64,000 nucleotides of DNA from Solimonas fluminis. GTDB lineage: Bacteria; Pseudomonadota; Gammaproteobacteria; Nevskiales; Nevskiaceae. Where the stretch lies: positions 171,839 through 235,838 of the forward strand of contig NZ_PSNW01000009.1 of the NCBI RefSeq assembly GCF_002930645.1, written 5' to 3'. Below the pieces are notes generated by a model, which saw only the letters and a program-made list of their open reading frames with translations, made no database searches and was not told the DNA's origin. Positions 1 through 10,696 of the stretch are shown piece by piece (the first letter of the stretch is position 1; each line of letters starts with the position of its first letter). The position numbers and the translations under genes are program-made.

Positions 1-815
1 TTGTCGCAGCAGACCGTCGGGGCGCGGCGGATGCGCTTGAGGCCCGGCGAGTACAGCCAGGCGGCGCGGCCTTCGGCGCCGGTGCCCATCTTCTCGTGCA
101 CCAGGATGAAGGTGCCTGCCAGGCGCGGCGGGGCCACGGTCTTGGACAGGTACTTCAGGAACTCGCCCTGGCCGGGCTTGAGCTCGGTCGGGTTCTTCAG
201 CGAGGCGTAGCCGAAGGTCACGTCCTCGACGATCTTGGTCAGCTGGAACTGGCCGTTCGGCTGCACGATCATCTGGTTGTTGTAGCGGGTGACCGACTCA
301 CCGCGCCACTTCAGCTTGTGGTTCCAGATCGGCTCGGCGCCGGACTTCGGGATCGGGAACGGGAAGCCGAGCTTGCAGTTGTTCAGGATCTCGGTATTGA
401 CCAGTTCGCAGGTGGTGGCGTTGGCCTTGGTCGCGTCCTGGATTTCCTTGGGCCAGTCGATCTTGCGGACCGACGGGTAGACGTTCAGCTTGTAGCTGTC
501 GTAGCTCGACAGCAGCTTCTTGTGGCCTTCGGTCAGCTTGGCGCTGTACTGCGCCATGTTGGCCTTGGTGATGGTGAACAGCGGCTTCTGCGCGTCCACG
601 TCCGGGTCGTTCGGCCACTCGCCCTTCAGGGCGCCGGTGCGCGGACGCGGGGTCCACTCCGGGATGGTCTTGTCGGCATTGCCGGCCTTTTCGGCGCCGA
701 CCGGCGTCAGCTCGGCGCCAAGCTTGGCTGCCTCTGCGGCAGGAACCTTGGCACCGGCCTGGGCCGTGAGGCACAGGGCAGCGACGCCAAGGAGTGAAGC
801 CAGGGTTTTCTTCAT
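1..815 (-). CDS. DUF1329 exported protein (3' part beyond window)
   Basis: Exported protein of the DUF1329 family (Pfam PF07044, LolA/LolB-like fold; precise role unknown). The start at 815 is set by a GAGGAG ribosome site about nine bases upstream and by a typical signal peptide (MKKTLASLLGVAALCLTA). The mature part opens with the family block TPVGAEKAGN and continues with WNHKLKWRGESVTRYNNQ, both shared with the next gene, so the two are tandem paralogues on the same strand. The reading frame is intact up to the window edge at APTVCCD, and the C-terminal third is missing. Likely periplasmic or outer-membrane associated. The family often sits near RND or lipid/steroid export genes, so handling of hydrophobic ligands is possible but inferred. 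Confidence 0.85.
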   Translation of the reverse strand, partial: MKKTLASLLGVAALCLTAQAGAKVPAAEAAKLGAELTPVGAEKAGNADKTIPEWTPRPRTGALKGEWPNDPDVDAQKPLFTITKANMAQYSAKLTEGHKKLLSSYDSYKLNVYPSVRKIDWPKEIQDATKANATTCELVNTEILNNCKLGFPFPIPKSGAEPIWNHKLKWRGESVTRYNNQMIVQPNGQFQLTKIVEDVTFGYASLKNPTELKPGQGEFLKYLSKTVAPPRLAGTFILVHEKMGTGAEGRAAWLYSPGLKRIRRAPTVCCD

Positions 816-1009
816 CGGGAACATCTCCTCGTCTGGTTATTTCGGATGGCTGCCGGGCAGTCGGAGAAATTCAGCCCATGGCACCGAGTGCAGCGGATGC
901 TAGCGCAAAACCCCAGGTGCGCCAACAAATTTCAGGGGCTTAGGCCGGAAAGTTCATCGCACTGCAACAGGGGCTGAATGCCCCCTGAATGGGGGGCCGT
1001 CTCCAGGGC

Positions 1010-2362
1010 TTACCGGGTTGCCCGCTTCTGCACCGTGGCGGCACTGAAGTAGTCCGGCCGGTAATCCTGGGTGAAGTCGTAGGGCTTGTCTTCGTTGAAC
1101 AGGGTGGTCACGAAATAGCGGCCGGACCCGAAGTGATAGATCACTTCCGGCGCCGCCGAGGTGGCCAGGATGTTGTAGCCGAAGCCGATGTGCCCTTCCT
1201 GGAACTGCACCAGCTGGCCGCGGTTGTCGTAGTTGTCGATCATCGCGATGGCCCAGCCATCCTCGTCCAGGTAGAAGCGGCGCTTCTTGAAGGCGTGGGT
1301 CTCGCCGGCACGCAGCTCGGCCTCCACCACCCAGACCCGGTGCAGCTCGTAGCGCGCCAGGTCCTGGTTCAGGTGCTTCGGCCGCGCCAGGTCGGCGAAA
1401 CGGGTCTTGGGGCTGATCAGGCGGAAGGGGTCGTAGGGCAGGATCATCTCGCGCTTGCCGACCAGCTTCCAGTTGTAGCGCTCCAGGACCCCGTTGTACA
1501 TGTCCACCTGGTCGTAGAACTGGTTGCCGTCGGTGCCTTCCGCGGGGTTGTCGCAGCACACCGTCGGCGCACGGCGGACGCGCTTGAGCGTGGGCGTGTA
1601 GAGCCAGGCGGCGCGGCCCTCGCTGCCGGTGCCGACCTTGTCGTGCACCAGGATCGTGGTGCCGGACAGCCGCGGCGGGGCGGTGGTGCGCGCCATGTAG
1701 TGCAGGTAATCGCTCTGCCCGCCCTCCAGCGTCACCGGGTTCCTGATGGAGGCATAGACGAAGCGCACGTCCTCGATGATCTTGGTCAGCTGGAACTGGC
1801 CGTTGGGCTGCACGATCATCTGGTTGTTGTAGCGGGTGACCGACTCGCCGCGCCATTTCAGCTTGTGGTTCCAGATCGCCTCGGCACCGGACTTGGGGAT
1901 CGGGAACGGAAAGCCCAGGCGGCAGCCGTAGAGTTCGTCGGTGCCGCGCAGTTCGCAGCGGACGGCGTTCTCCCGGGTGGCGGCATAGATCGGCTCCGGC
2001 CAGGCGGAATGGCGGTGCGAGGGGTAGACCAGCAGCTTGTAGCTGTCATGGGTCGCCAGCAGCTTCAGGTGGCCTTCCGACAGGCGCGGTGCGTACTGCG
2101 CCATGTTGGCCCGGGTGATGGTCAGCAGCGGCTTGTCCGCTTCCACCGCCGGATCGGTATAGAACTCCCCGGACAGGGAACCGCGCTGCTTGCCGGGCGT
2201 CCAGGGCGGGATGCTGCCGTCCTTGTTGCCGGCCTTCTCGGCCCCCACCGGGGTCAGGGTACCCCCCAGCTGCGCGGCTTCCTTGTCGGTGACGCGGGCG
2301 GCCGCGGGAACGGCGGAGAGCAGCAGGGCAAGGGCCGCCAGGGGGGCGAGGATCGGCTTCAT
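1010..2362 (-). CDS. DUF1329 exported protein
   Basis: Complete DUF1329 protein of 450 residues, the usual family length. Residues 1-22 form a signal peptide (MKPILAPLAALALLLSAVPA), followed by the TPVGAEKAGNKDG block, the WNHKLKWRGESVTRYNN block and the paired cysteines in APTVCCDNPAEG. The C-terminus carries the WVVEAELRAGE and FYLDEDGW segments conserved in the family. It lies 194 bases downstream of a close paralogue on the same strand. The gap (816-1009) contains a GC-rich imperfect hairpin near 965-985 but no clear promoter. The molecular function is not established; a LolA-like hydrophobic-ligand carrier is a fold-based inference. Confidence 0.88.
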   Translation of the reverse strand: MKPILAPLAALALLLSAVPAAARVTDKEAAQLGGTLTPVGAEKAGNKDGSIPPWTPGKQRGSLSGEFYTDPAVEADKPLLTITRANMAQYAPRLSEGHLKLLATHDSYKLLVYPSHRHSAWPEPIYAATRENAVRCELRGTDELYGCRLGFPFPIPKSGAEAIWNHKLKWRGESVTRYNNQMIVQPNGQFQLTKIIEDVRFVYASIRNPVTLEGGQSDYLHYMARTTAPPRLSGTTILVHDKVGTGSEGRAAWLYTPTLKRVRRAPTVCCDNPAEGTDGNQFYDQVDMYNGVLERYNWKLVGKREMILPYDPFRLISPKTRFADLARPKHLNQDLARYELHRVWVVEAELRAGETHAFKKRRFYLDEDGWAIAMIDNYDNRGQLVQFQEGHIGFGYNILATSAAPEVIYHFGSGRYFVTTLFNEDKPYDFTQDYRPDYFSAATVQKRATR

Positions 2363-2450
2363 GGTGAATCCAGCTGCGGCGCGGGGGGCTGCCGCTCGAA
2401 CAAGGCGGGGATGCTAGCCCAGCGCGGCGGCCCGCGCCATCGCCCGCGCC

Positions 2451-3836
2451 CTACTCCTCCTTCAGGTACTTCAGCAGCATGTCCCGGGCGTTCAGCTCGC
2501 CGTGCAGCGTCGCCAGCATGATGAAGACGCCGGCCAGGCGGCGGTGCAGGAAGACGATCTCCCGCGGCGGCACCTTGAAATGCACCGACAGGGCGTTGGA
2601 GGCCGCCATGCGGCCGGCCCGCATCGGCAGGTCGCTGGCACCCCACAGGTACTCGCCCTTGTCGTTCCTGAGCCGCTCCGGCATGTGGGCGGCGTCGCCG
2701 AAGGGCTCCACGATGGTCTCGCAGAGCTGCACGAAGGTGTCCAGCACCGACTTGGGGAAGCCGGCCTTCATCAGGCCGATGTCGATGCCGCCGCGCAGGA
2801 TCGCCTCGCGGTCGCGCTCGATGGCGCCGCGGACGATGTCGGCATAGCTCTCCACGAAGCCGCGGCCGAAGACGCGGGTGGCCCCGAAATCCAGCAGTAC
2901 GATGCGGTCCTGGCCGTCCGCATCGGGGCGGATGCGGTAGTTCCCGAAATGCGGGTCCGACTGCACCATGTGCCAGCGGAAGAACTCCTTCAGGAACACT
3001 TCGACGAAGGCGGCGGACAGGGCATTGCGTCGCGCCTGCGGCAGGCGCTGCACGGCATCGTCGCGCACATGGTTGCCATGCTCGAAGCTGGTGGTCAGCA
3101 CACGGTCGCTGCAGTACTCGCCGAACACGCGCGGCACCACGAAGCGCGGGTCGTCGCGCAGCTTCTCGGCGAAGGTCTGGGTGAAATGGCGCTCGGTTTC
3201 GTAGTCCACCTCACGGTGGAGCATCTCGCGCACCTCGTTGAACACCGGCTCCAGGTCCAGGCCCTTGGGCGCCAGGCGCGTCATCATCAGCAGGCGCGAC
3301 AGCGTGCGGATGTCGCTCTCGATGGCGTCGGCCACGCCCGGGTACTGGATCTTGATCACCAGTTCCTGGCCGTCGCGCCGGCGCCGGGCGCGATGGGCCT
3401 GCCCCAGCGATGCGGCCGCCAGCGGTTTCTCGTCCACGTCCAGCTCGCGCAACCGGTCGCGGCCGATGCCGCGCTCCAGCACCGGCAGCACCACGTGCCA
3501 GGCCACCGGCGGCGTGTCGTCCTGCAGGCTGGAGAGCACGTCCACGGCCTCTTCCGGCAGGAAGTACTGGCCGTAGAGCGACATCATCTGCCCGGCCTTC
3601 ATCACCGAGCCCTTCAGCTTGCCCAGCTCGTCGGCCAGGATCTCGGCCTGGCGCTTGTAGAAGTCCCGGTCCGCGCGCTCGCGGGTGGACTCGTCGCGGA
3701 ACAGGTTGGCGATGGAGTGCGCCGCGATCTTGCCGCCGGCCCCCAGGCCCAGCATCGTCATCGCGATGTTGCGCTCCAGCGGGCGGGTTTTCAGCGAGGA
3801 AATGCTACCCTTGCCGCCTTTCCTGTCTTCAGTCAT
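2451..3836 (-). CDS. ABC1/UbiB-type atypical kinase-like protein
   Basis: 461-residue ABC1 (ADCK/UbiB/AarF) family protein. Family marks visible: the KxGQ motif in SVMKAGQMMSLYGQYF, the alanine-rich loop AAASLGQAHRA, an ATP-binding lysine in VIKIQYPG, the catalytic-type SDPHFGNY and the metal-binding DFGATR. Members act as unusual ATPases/kinases in ubiquinone or lipid homeostasis. This one has no long C-terminal membrane anchor like UbiB, and no ubi genes lie nearby, so I do not call it UbiB. The start MTEDRKG leaves only 13 bases to the divergent gene at 3850, so the two 5' ends must share regulatory DNA; a shorter start is possible. Confidence 0.8.
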   Translation of the reverse strand: MTEDRKGGKGSISSLKTRPLERNIAMTMLGLGAGGKIAAHSIANLFRDESTRERADRDFYKRQAEILADELGKLKGSVMKAGQMMSLYGQYFLPEEAVDVLSSLQDDTPPVAWHVVLPVLERGIGRDRLRELDVDEKPLAAASLGQAHRARRRRDGQELVIKIQYPGVADAIESDIRTLSRLLMMTRLAPKGLDLEPVFNEVREMLHREVDYETERHFTQTFAEKLRDDPRFVVPRVFGEYCSDRVLTTSFEHGNHVRDDAVQRLPQARRNALSAAFVEVFLKEFFRWHMVQSDPHFGNYRIRPDADGQDRIVLLDFGATRVFGRGFVESYADIVRGAIERDREAILRGGIDIGLMKAGFPKSVLDTFVQLCETIVEPFGDAAHMPERLRNDKGEYLWGASDLPMRAGRMAASNALSVHFKVPPREIVFLHRRLAGVFIMLATLHGELNARDMLLKYLKEE

Positions 3837-3849
3837 CGAGAGTCCACGG

Positions 3850-4293
3850 ATGAAGTCCTTGAGCGATATTCTATTGGCCCCGGAGAAGAAAGACGCGGCC
3901 ATTGCCGATCTTGCCCGGTTGCTGGAAGGCGCCCTGGCCAACCGTGGCGGCCTGACCGGCATGGCGCTCAAGACCGGCCTGGCCATGCTCAAATCCGGCC
4001 GCCCGGACGTCCTGGAGCGCGGCGCCGCCCGCATGCTGCCGGAGTTCGCCGCCCAGCTGCAGCCGCTGTTCGAGCGCTTCCAGAAGGAAGGCGGCTCCGA
4101 TTTCACCGGCTTCCTGAAGAAGAACTCCGGCGAGACGGCCACTGTCCTGGCCCGCACCATCGACCAGCTGATGTCCACCAGCCAGAACGCCACCGCCAAG
4201 TCGCTCTATGCGAAATTCCGCGGCGGCGCCGACAAGGACATCGCGGCGATGGTGCCGGAGGTCGGCCGGCTGGTCCAGAAGTACCTGGCCTGA
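3850..4293 (+). CDS. Small conserved-looking protein of unknown function
   Basis: 147-residue soluble, helical-looking protein that I do not recognise with certainty. It begins MKSLSDILLAPEKK, has no signal peptide or membrane segment, and contains a repeated pattern of short amphipathic helices (IADLARLLEGAL, MALKTGLAMLKS, TDIAAMVPEVGRLV-like end). Longer in-frame starts exist upstream (to 3685) but would run through the divergent kinase-like gene, so 3850 is preferred. It faces convergently the TPR-DUF1329 gene; the short gap after it holds a small CCGGG/CCCGG hairpin at about 4295-4310. Divergence from the ABC1 gene with 13 bases between starts suggests coordinated expression. Confidence 0.7.
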   Translation: MKSLSDILLAPEKKDAAIADLARLLEGALANRGGLTGMALKTGLAMLKSGRPDVLERGAARMLPEFAAQLQPLFERFQKEGGSDFTGFLKKNSGETATVLARTIDQLMSTSQNATAKSLYAKFRGGADKDIAAMVPEVGRLVQKYLA

Positions 4294-4353
4294 TCCGGGC
4301 TTTTCCCGGCAGGAGCTCTTGCCCGCCGCGGCAACGGACGCCCGGACGGAGGA

Positions 4354-6894
4354 TCAGCGGCCGTAGCGGGCCTTGACCGTCGCCGGCAGGAACTCCGAGT
4401 CCTTCATCGCTTCGCCGTACTTCGGCGGCGGGTCGCGGTCATTGAGCCGGTTGGCGAAGTAGCGCCCGTCCTTGAGGTCGTAGGTGAAGACCGGCGCGGT
4501 GTTGGCGAACTGCGCGTCGTAGAAGGCCAGCAGGTGGCCTTCCTGGAAGCGCCAGGGCTGCCCCTGCCGGTCGTAGTTCTCCACCAGCACCACGTTCCAG
4601 CTGTCCTCGTCGACATAGAACACGCGCTTGCCGAAGCTGTGGCGCTTGCCCTCGCGCTCCAGCGCCTCGATCACCCACACGCGGTGCAGCTCGTAGCGCA
4701 TCACGTCCTGCCGCGGGTGGCCCGGCCGCAGCAGGTCCGGCGCCTTGACGCTGCCGTCGAGCAGGCGATAGCCGTTGTAGGGAATGTAGATCTCGCGCTT
4801 GCCGGTGAGCTTCCAGACGTAGCGGTCGAAGGCGCCGTTGTACATGTCGATCATGTCGACGAACATCAGCCCGTCGGCGCCCGGGAACGGCTGGTCATAG
4901 CCCACCGGCGGGATGCGGAACATCTTGTTGATCTTGGGCGGCAGCACCCAGATGTCCCGCGGGTTCTCCTCGGAATTGGCGGTCTCGTGCACCAGCACGA
5001 GGAAATCCGTGTCGTTGCGCGAACGGCCGAACCAGGTCAGGTAGTACAGCAGGATGTTGGACTTGGACAGGTCTGCCGGTGCGCGCAGGTTGCCGTAGCG
5101 GAAGGCCACCCGCTCGATCTGCTTGAGCGTCTGCAGCCGGCCGCTGGCCTGGACCACGGCCTGCGTGGATTGCGCGTCCACGGAATCCCCCCGGTAGCGG
5201 GTGCGGTGGTTCCACATGACCTCGACGCCGGACTGCGGCCGCGGGAACGGCACGCCCAGCTTCGCCCCCTCCAGAGCGTCGGAGCCCAGCAGCCTCGCCT
5301 TGCCGACATTGGCCTTGGTGGCATCGTAGATCGCCTGCGGATAGGCCACGCTGCGGCGCGTCGGATAGACCGGCATCTGGTAGCCGGGGTAGCGCGCCAG
5401 CAGGGCCTGGTGGCTCGGCGTCAGGCGGCCGCGGTACTGCGCGGCATTGGCGGCGGTGATCGTGAACAGCGGCTTGTCGCCCGCATAGGGGTTGGCCAGC
5501 CGCGCCCCGGGGCTGCCGCCCTTGGCCAGGCCGCCGGTCCAGGCCGGGATCGTACCGTCGGCGCTGCCGGGGCGGTCGGCGCCGATCGGCGTGTAGGGAT
5601 CGCCGCCGGACTCGCCCAGCGTCACGCTGGCCTGCTGCCCGGAGGACAGCGCGAAGCTCTCGCCGCTCATGCGGCCACTGAGCTGGAAGCCGCCGTCGCC
5701 GCGCTGGCGCCGCTGCGCCGCCGCGGCCAGCGCCTGCTCGCGCGCCTGGCCGGATTCGAGATAGCGCACCCACTCCGCCGCCAGCTTCCTGGCCGGGGCG
5801 AACTGCGCCGCCTCGCGGAAGGCCAGCAAGGCACCCTCCACGTCCGCCTGCTGGTAGCGGGCCATGCCCAGCGCCAGCAGGGTGTTGCCGTCCTTGCCGC
5901 CGCGCTGCACGGCCTTGTGCAGCGCATCGGCCGCCGCCGCGTATTCCTCGCGGTCCAGTCGCAGCTGGCCGAGCTGGCGGTAGAGCGCCGCGTCCGGCTG
6001 CAGCTTCAGCGCCTGCTCCAGGGCCGCGGTGGCCGGGACCGCCTCGCGGGCGGCGATCCACAGGCCGGCCAGCAGCTTCCAGTTGGCGGCATCGGCCTTG
6101 AGCACGCCCTTCTGCATCCAGGCCTGCAGCAGCGAGCCGGCCTCGAAAGGAGCACCGATCTGGGCCGTGAGCTGGACCAGCCGCAGGCGGTCCTCGGGCT
6201 TGTCGAGGAAGCCCATGCGGTTGGCCAGCTCCATCACCGCCTGCGCGCGCTCCTTGCTGCCGTAGCGGATCGTGGCGGCCGCCAGCCGCATCCAGTCGTC
6301 GCGCTGGCTGGGGTCGCGCTTGAGCAGCGTCTCCAGCACCGGCAGGGCTTCCTTCTCCTGCCCGGCGCCGAACAGCGCCGCCACCAGCGCGCGCTGCCAG
6401 CTGGCATCCGGGCTCTTCACAGCGGCCAGGCCCTTCTGCAGCAGCGGCACGGCCTCGCGGAAACGCTTCTGCTCGACGTAGGCCGCGCCCAGCGCCACCA
6501 GGGTTTCCGGCGCCGCGTTGCCGGCCTTCACCTGCGCCTCCAGCTGCGGCAGCACGCGCTTGAAGTCGCCGCCGGCCAGGTAGAGCTGCGACAGGTCGCG
6601 GCGCATCTGCTCCGCGGCGATGCCGGACAGCGCCTTGGAGGCCAGGGCCTGTTCCAGGTACCTGGAGGCCTGGGCGTAGTCCTTCTTCGCCACGGCCTGC
6701 GCCGCCAGCTCGCGCAGCAGCAGGGCCTTGGCGTAGGGATCGGTGGTGGTCTGCAGCTGCTGCTGGGCACTCTTCTGGGGCGCCTGCTGCGGCACGCTGT
6801 CGAGTTCCTTGACCTCGCTGCGGTACTGGTCGGCGCGCGCGACGCCCATGGCCAGCAGGCCCGCGAGGACGAGAAGGAGGCGGGATCGGATCAT
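4354..6894 (-). CDS. TPR protein fused to a DUF1329 domain
   Basis: 846-residue exported two-part protein. Residues 1-21 are a signal peptide. About 50-395 are tetratricopeptide-like helical repeats (for example YAQASRYLEQALASKALSG, FREAVPLLQKGLAAV, LREDEYAAAADAL-type units). From about 428 a full DUF1329 domain begins with TPIGADRPGSADGTIPAW, matching the openings of the two DUF1329 genes at 1-2362, and runs to the end. In the known second-type TonB operons the last gene encodes a TPR protein only. The start overlaps the tonB stop by four bases, showing translational coupling. No frameshift or internal stop separates the halves, so the fusion looks real. Probably periplasmic partner of TonB; ligand unknown. 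Confidence 0.85.
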   Translation of the reverse strand: MIRSRLLLVLAGLLAMGVARADQYRSEVKELDSVPQQAPQKSAQQQLQTTTDPYAKALLLRELAAQAVAKKDYAQASRYLEQALASKALSGIAAEQMRRDLSQLYLAGGDFKRVLPQLEAQVKAGNAAPETLVALGAAYVEQKRFREAVPLLQKGLAAVKSPDASWQRALVAALFGAGQEKEALPVLETLLKRDPSQRDDWMRLAAATIRYGSKERAQAVMELANRMGFLDKPEDRLRLVQLTAQIGAPFEAGSLLQAWMQKGVLKADAANWKLLAGLWIAAREAVPATAALEQALKLQPDAALYRQLGQLRLDREEYAAAADALHKAVQRGGKDGNTLLALGMARYQQADVEGALLAFREAAQFAPARKLAAEWVRYLESGQAREQALAAAAQRRQRGDGGFQLSGRMSGESFALSSGQQASVTLGESGGDPYTPIGADRPGSADGTIPAWTGGLAKGGSPGARLANPYAGDKPLFTITAANAAQYRGRLTPSHQALLARYPGYQMPVYPTRRSVAYPQAIYDATKANVGKARLLGSDALEGAKLGVPFPRPQSGVEVMWNHRTRYRGDSVDAQSTQAVVQASGRLQTLKQIERVAFRYGNLRAPADLSKSNILLYYLTWFGRSRNDTDFLVLVHETANSEENPRDIWVLPPKINKMFRIPPVGYDQPFPGADGLMFVDMIDMYNGAFDRYVWKLTGKREIYIPYNGYRLLDGSVKAPDLLRPGHPRQDVMRYELHRVWVIEALEREGKRHSFGKRVFYVDEDSWNVVLVENYDRQGQPWRFQEGHLLAFYDAQFANTAPVFTYDLKDGRYFANRLNDRDPPPKYGEAMKDSEFLPATVKARYGR

Positions 6895-7604
6895 TGCTGC
6901 CAGTTGTAGATGCAGTCTTCAGGGTCCATCTGGACGCGCTGCTTGACCATGCGCGCCTTGCCCGTGGACTGGTAGATCCAGTTGCCGACGCTTTCGATGG
7001 CGGCCGCCTCGAACACGCCGCGCGGATCGGCGTCGATCAGCTTGACCTCGCTGACGCGGCCATTGGGCATCACCGTGAACACCACTTCCACCCAGCCGCG
7101 GATGCCCTGCTTGCAAGCCCACTCCGGCATCTGCGGACGCGCCGTGGACAACGGGATCAGGGTCTTGCCCTGGAAACCCTCGCCCTTGCCGAAGCCTCCG
7201 CCGCTGCCGCTGCCGGAACCCGAGCCGCTGCCGCGCCCGGCAAAACCGCCGAACAGGCCGGTGCCGTTGAGGCTGGAGCCTCCCAGGCCCAGGCTGGAGG
7301 TGTTGATCGCGGGAATCTTGATCGGCCCCGCATCCACCGGCGCCGAGGCGGGGAAGCTCATCGTCGGCAGGTCCGGGCGCGCCAGCGAGGGCGGCGCGGC
7401 GGGCGGCGGCGGCGGTTCGTCGGCGGCCGCCTCCATTTCCTCCGGCGAGGCGTCGTCCGGCTTGACCTCGACCATCTCCACCGCCTCGACCACGGTCGCG
7501 GCATCCACCGCGTGGCGATCGGAGGGACGGATCATCCACTGCATCAGCCAGAACAGGCCGAACACGATGACCAGGCCCAGCGGAAGGGAGACGTACGCTC
7601 GCAT
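6891..7604 (-). CDS. tonB: Energy transducer TonB (second-type TonB system)
   Basis: 237-residue TonB-type protein. One N-terminal membrane helix (residues about 5-25), then an acidic and proline-rich stretch (EPPPPPAAPP), an unusual glycine/serine run (GSGSGSGSGGG, about 125-140) and the C-terminal TonB fold with PEWACKQGIRGWVEVVFTVMP and NWIYQ. It would span the periplasm and pass proton-motive force to outer-membrane receptors. It sits directly downstream of exbD and overlaps the TPR-DUF1329 gene by four bases. Two cysteines (in EWACKQ and EDCIYN) flank the folded domain and could form a disulphide, which is inference. Confidence 0.88.
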   Translation of the reverse strand: MRAYVSLPLGLVIVFGLFWLMQWMIRPSDRHAVDAATVVEAVEMVEVKPDDASPEEMEAAADEPPPPPAAPPSLARPDLPTMSFPASAPVDAGPIKIPAINTSSLGLGGSSLNGTGLFGGFAGRGSGSGSGSGSGGGFGKGEGFQGKTLIPLSTARPQMPEWACKQGIRGWVEVVFTVMPNGRVSEVKLIDADPRGVFEAAAIESVGNWIYQSTGKARMVKQRVQMDPEDCIYNWQQ

Positions 7605-7610
7605 CAGCGG

Positions 7611-8021
7611 CTACCGCATCGGCTGGGCGGCGACGGAAACATCCTTCACGCCGGCCAGGCGCGCCTGGTCCATCGCCTCCACCATCAGCCCGGCGCGCGC
7701 GTCCTTGTCGGCCTGGATGATGACGCCGGCCTGCGGGTTGGCGGCGCGCATGCGGCCGATCACGGCGCGCAGCGCGCGGATGTCCACGCGCTGCTTGTCG
7801 ATCCAGATCTCGCCGCGCGGGGAGATCGCCACGATGATGTTGTTGCGCTCCTCGCGCACCGCGGTCTGCGCCGTGGGCCGGTTGATGTGGATGCCGGCCT
7901 CGGTGACGAAGGTGTTGGTGATGATGAAGAAGATCAGCAGGTTCAGGACGAAGTCCAGCATCGGCGCCAGGTCGATGCCGGTGTGCTCTTCGGTGGGAGT
8001 GCTGTGACGGCTGAAGCGCAT
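7611..8021 (-). CDS. exbD: ExbD biopolymer transport protein
   Basis: 136-residue ExbD/TolR family protein. A single N-terminal membrane helix carries the essential aspartate (D23 in APMLDFVLNLLIFF), matching Asp25 of E. coli ExbD. The periplasmic domain ends KDVSVAAQP. It forms the proton channel with ExbB and drives TonB. Six bases separate it from tonB and nine from exbB, so it belongs to the same minus-strand operon. Confidence 0.93.
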   Translation of the reverse strand: MRFSRHSTPTEEHTGIDLAPMLDFVLNLLIFFIITNTFVTEAGIHINRPTAQTAVREERNNIIVAISPRGEIWIDKQRVDIRALRAVIGRMRAANPQAGVIIQADKDARAGLMVEAMDQARLAGVKDVSVAAQPMR

Positions 8022-8030
8022 GTCGTCCCC

Positions 8031-8559
8031 TCAGTATTTCAGGGCGTCGGCGAACAGCTCGGTCTCGACCCGGCTGATCGTCTGGAAGCGCCCGACGAAG
8101 AAAATGCCGCTGAGGCTGACGGCCAGGCCGGCCAGCGTCGCGATCATGGCGTGGGAGACGCCGTCGGACATCGTGCGGGCATCGGCATAGCCCAGCGCCG
8201 ACATGGCGTCGAAGACCTCGAGCATGCCGGTGACGGTGCCGAGCAGGCCCAGCAGCGGCGCCAGCGGCACGATCACGCGGATCAGGGGCTGGCTGCCCAC
8301 CAGCCGCGCGTTGGCGCGCGAGATCAGCATGCGGCGGATCTGCCGGGCATGCCAGGACTTGTGATCCGTGCGCCGCGCCCAGGCATGGGCCATGGCCTCG
8401 CGCTCGCGGCGGAAGCCGAAGCGGAAGTACCACCAGCGCTCCACGATCAGCGTCCACATCACCAGGCCCGACAGGAAGATCCAGGGCAAAACCCAGCCCC
8501 CCGCTTCGACGAAGGCGTCGACGGACTCGAACGGCCCGAGCAGGCCGTGGAGCAGGCTC

Positions 8560-8567
<8 letters not shown>
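8031..8567 (-). CDS. exbB: ExbB/TolQ-type proton channel subunit
   Basis: 178-residue MotA/TolQ/ExbB family protein, the short form typical of ExbB2. Membrane helices at about residues 22-42, 90-115 and 130-155; the conserved pore segment is VPLAPLLGLLGTVTGMLEVF. It overlaps the larger paralogue upstream by eight bases. Together with ExbD it would energise the TonB encoded two genes downstream. Confidence 0.92.
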
Positions 8568-9908
<1,341 letters not shown>

Positions 9909-9912
<4 letters not shown>

Positions 9913-10664
9913 GGGGCGGCTCCGGCGGCGGCCACCGGCATCGGCAGCGTCAACAGGTCAGGGGCGGCGGTCTCGCGCGCGATCTTCATCGCCAGGCGCA
10001 ATTCCTTGACGTACTTGCGGGAGATGGGCTCCCACTTGCGCGAGGCGGCATCCCAGCCCCAGGCGTCGGCGCCGTCCAGCGCCACCGCGAACAGGGCGCT
10101 GCGGCCCACGCGCAGGATGTCCACCATGCGCTCCTCCACCTGCCCGCGCTCGGCGCCCAGGCCGCGGCCGTAGTCGGCCTCGATCTGGTAGGCCTCCAGC
10201 ACGCGGCGGAACTTCTCCGCCGTGGCGGTCTCGCTCTCGGTCATCATGCGGCGCAGGTTGGCCACGCGCTCCTTGCGCTCGTCCTGCAGAAACGGCAGGT
10301 CCAGGGCGATGAATTTCTCCAGCGAATCGAGCATGCGCAGCATCAGCGGCATCATGTCGCCGCCGGCACGGTCCAGGTCCGCCAGCTGGCGCTGCAGGCT
10401 TTGCTTCTCGGCTTCCTGCGCCGCCAGCAGCGGCTCGATCTGGTTGGCATAGACGCGCAGCTGCTGCGCCTGCCAGGTGGCGGCGCGGTAGCGCTCCAGC
10501 ATCGCCCGGGTCTGGTCGTCGGACTGGTTGACGCGCTCCTGCGAGGCCGCGCTGGCCTTGCCGGCCTGGACGGTGGCGTCGATCGCCCGCGATACCGGAT
10601 CGGTCTGCGCAGCGGCCGTCGCCGCGAGCAGCGCGGCGCTCGCCGCCAAGAGAATCTTCTTCAT
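9909..10664 (-). CDS. DUF3450 exported coiled-coil protein
   Basis: 251-residue exported protein of family DUF3450, regularly the first gene of TtpC-ExbB2-ExbD2-TonB2 operons; biochemical role unknown. The start at 10664 is chosen because it gives a clean signal peptide (MKKILLAASAALLAATAAAQ) and has an AAGG ribosome site a few bases upstream; the frame stays open further upstream but without such signals. Residues about 30-150 form coiled coil (AQEAEKQSLQRQLADLD); the C-terminal half has the family pattern DYGRGLGAERGQ. First gene of the six-gene operon running to 4354. Confidence 0.85.
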
Positions 10665-10696
10665 TACCTTACGTTTCCTTGATGAGGAAATACGAC

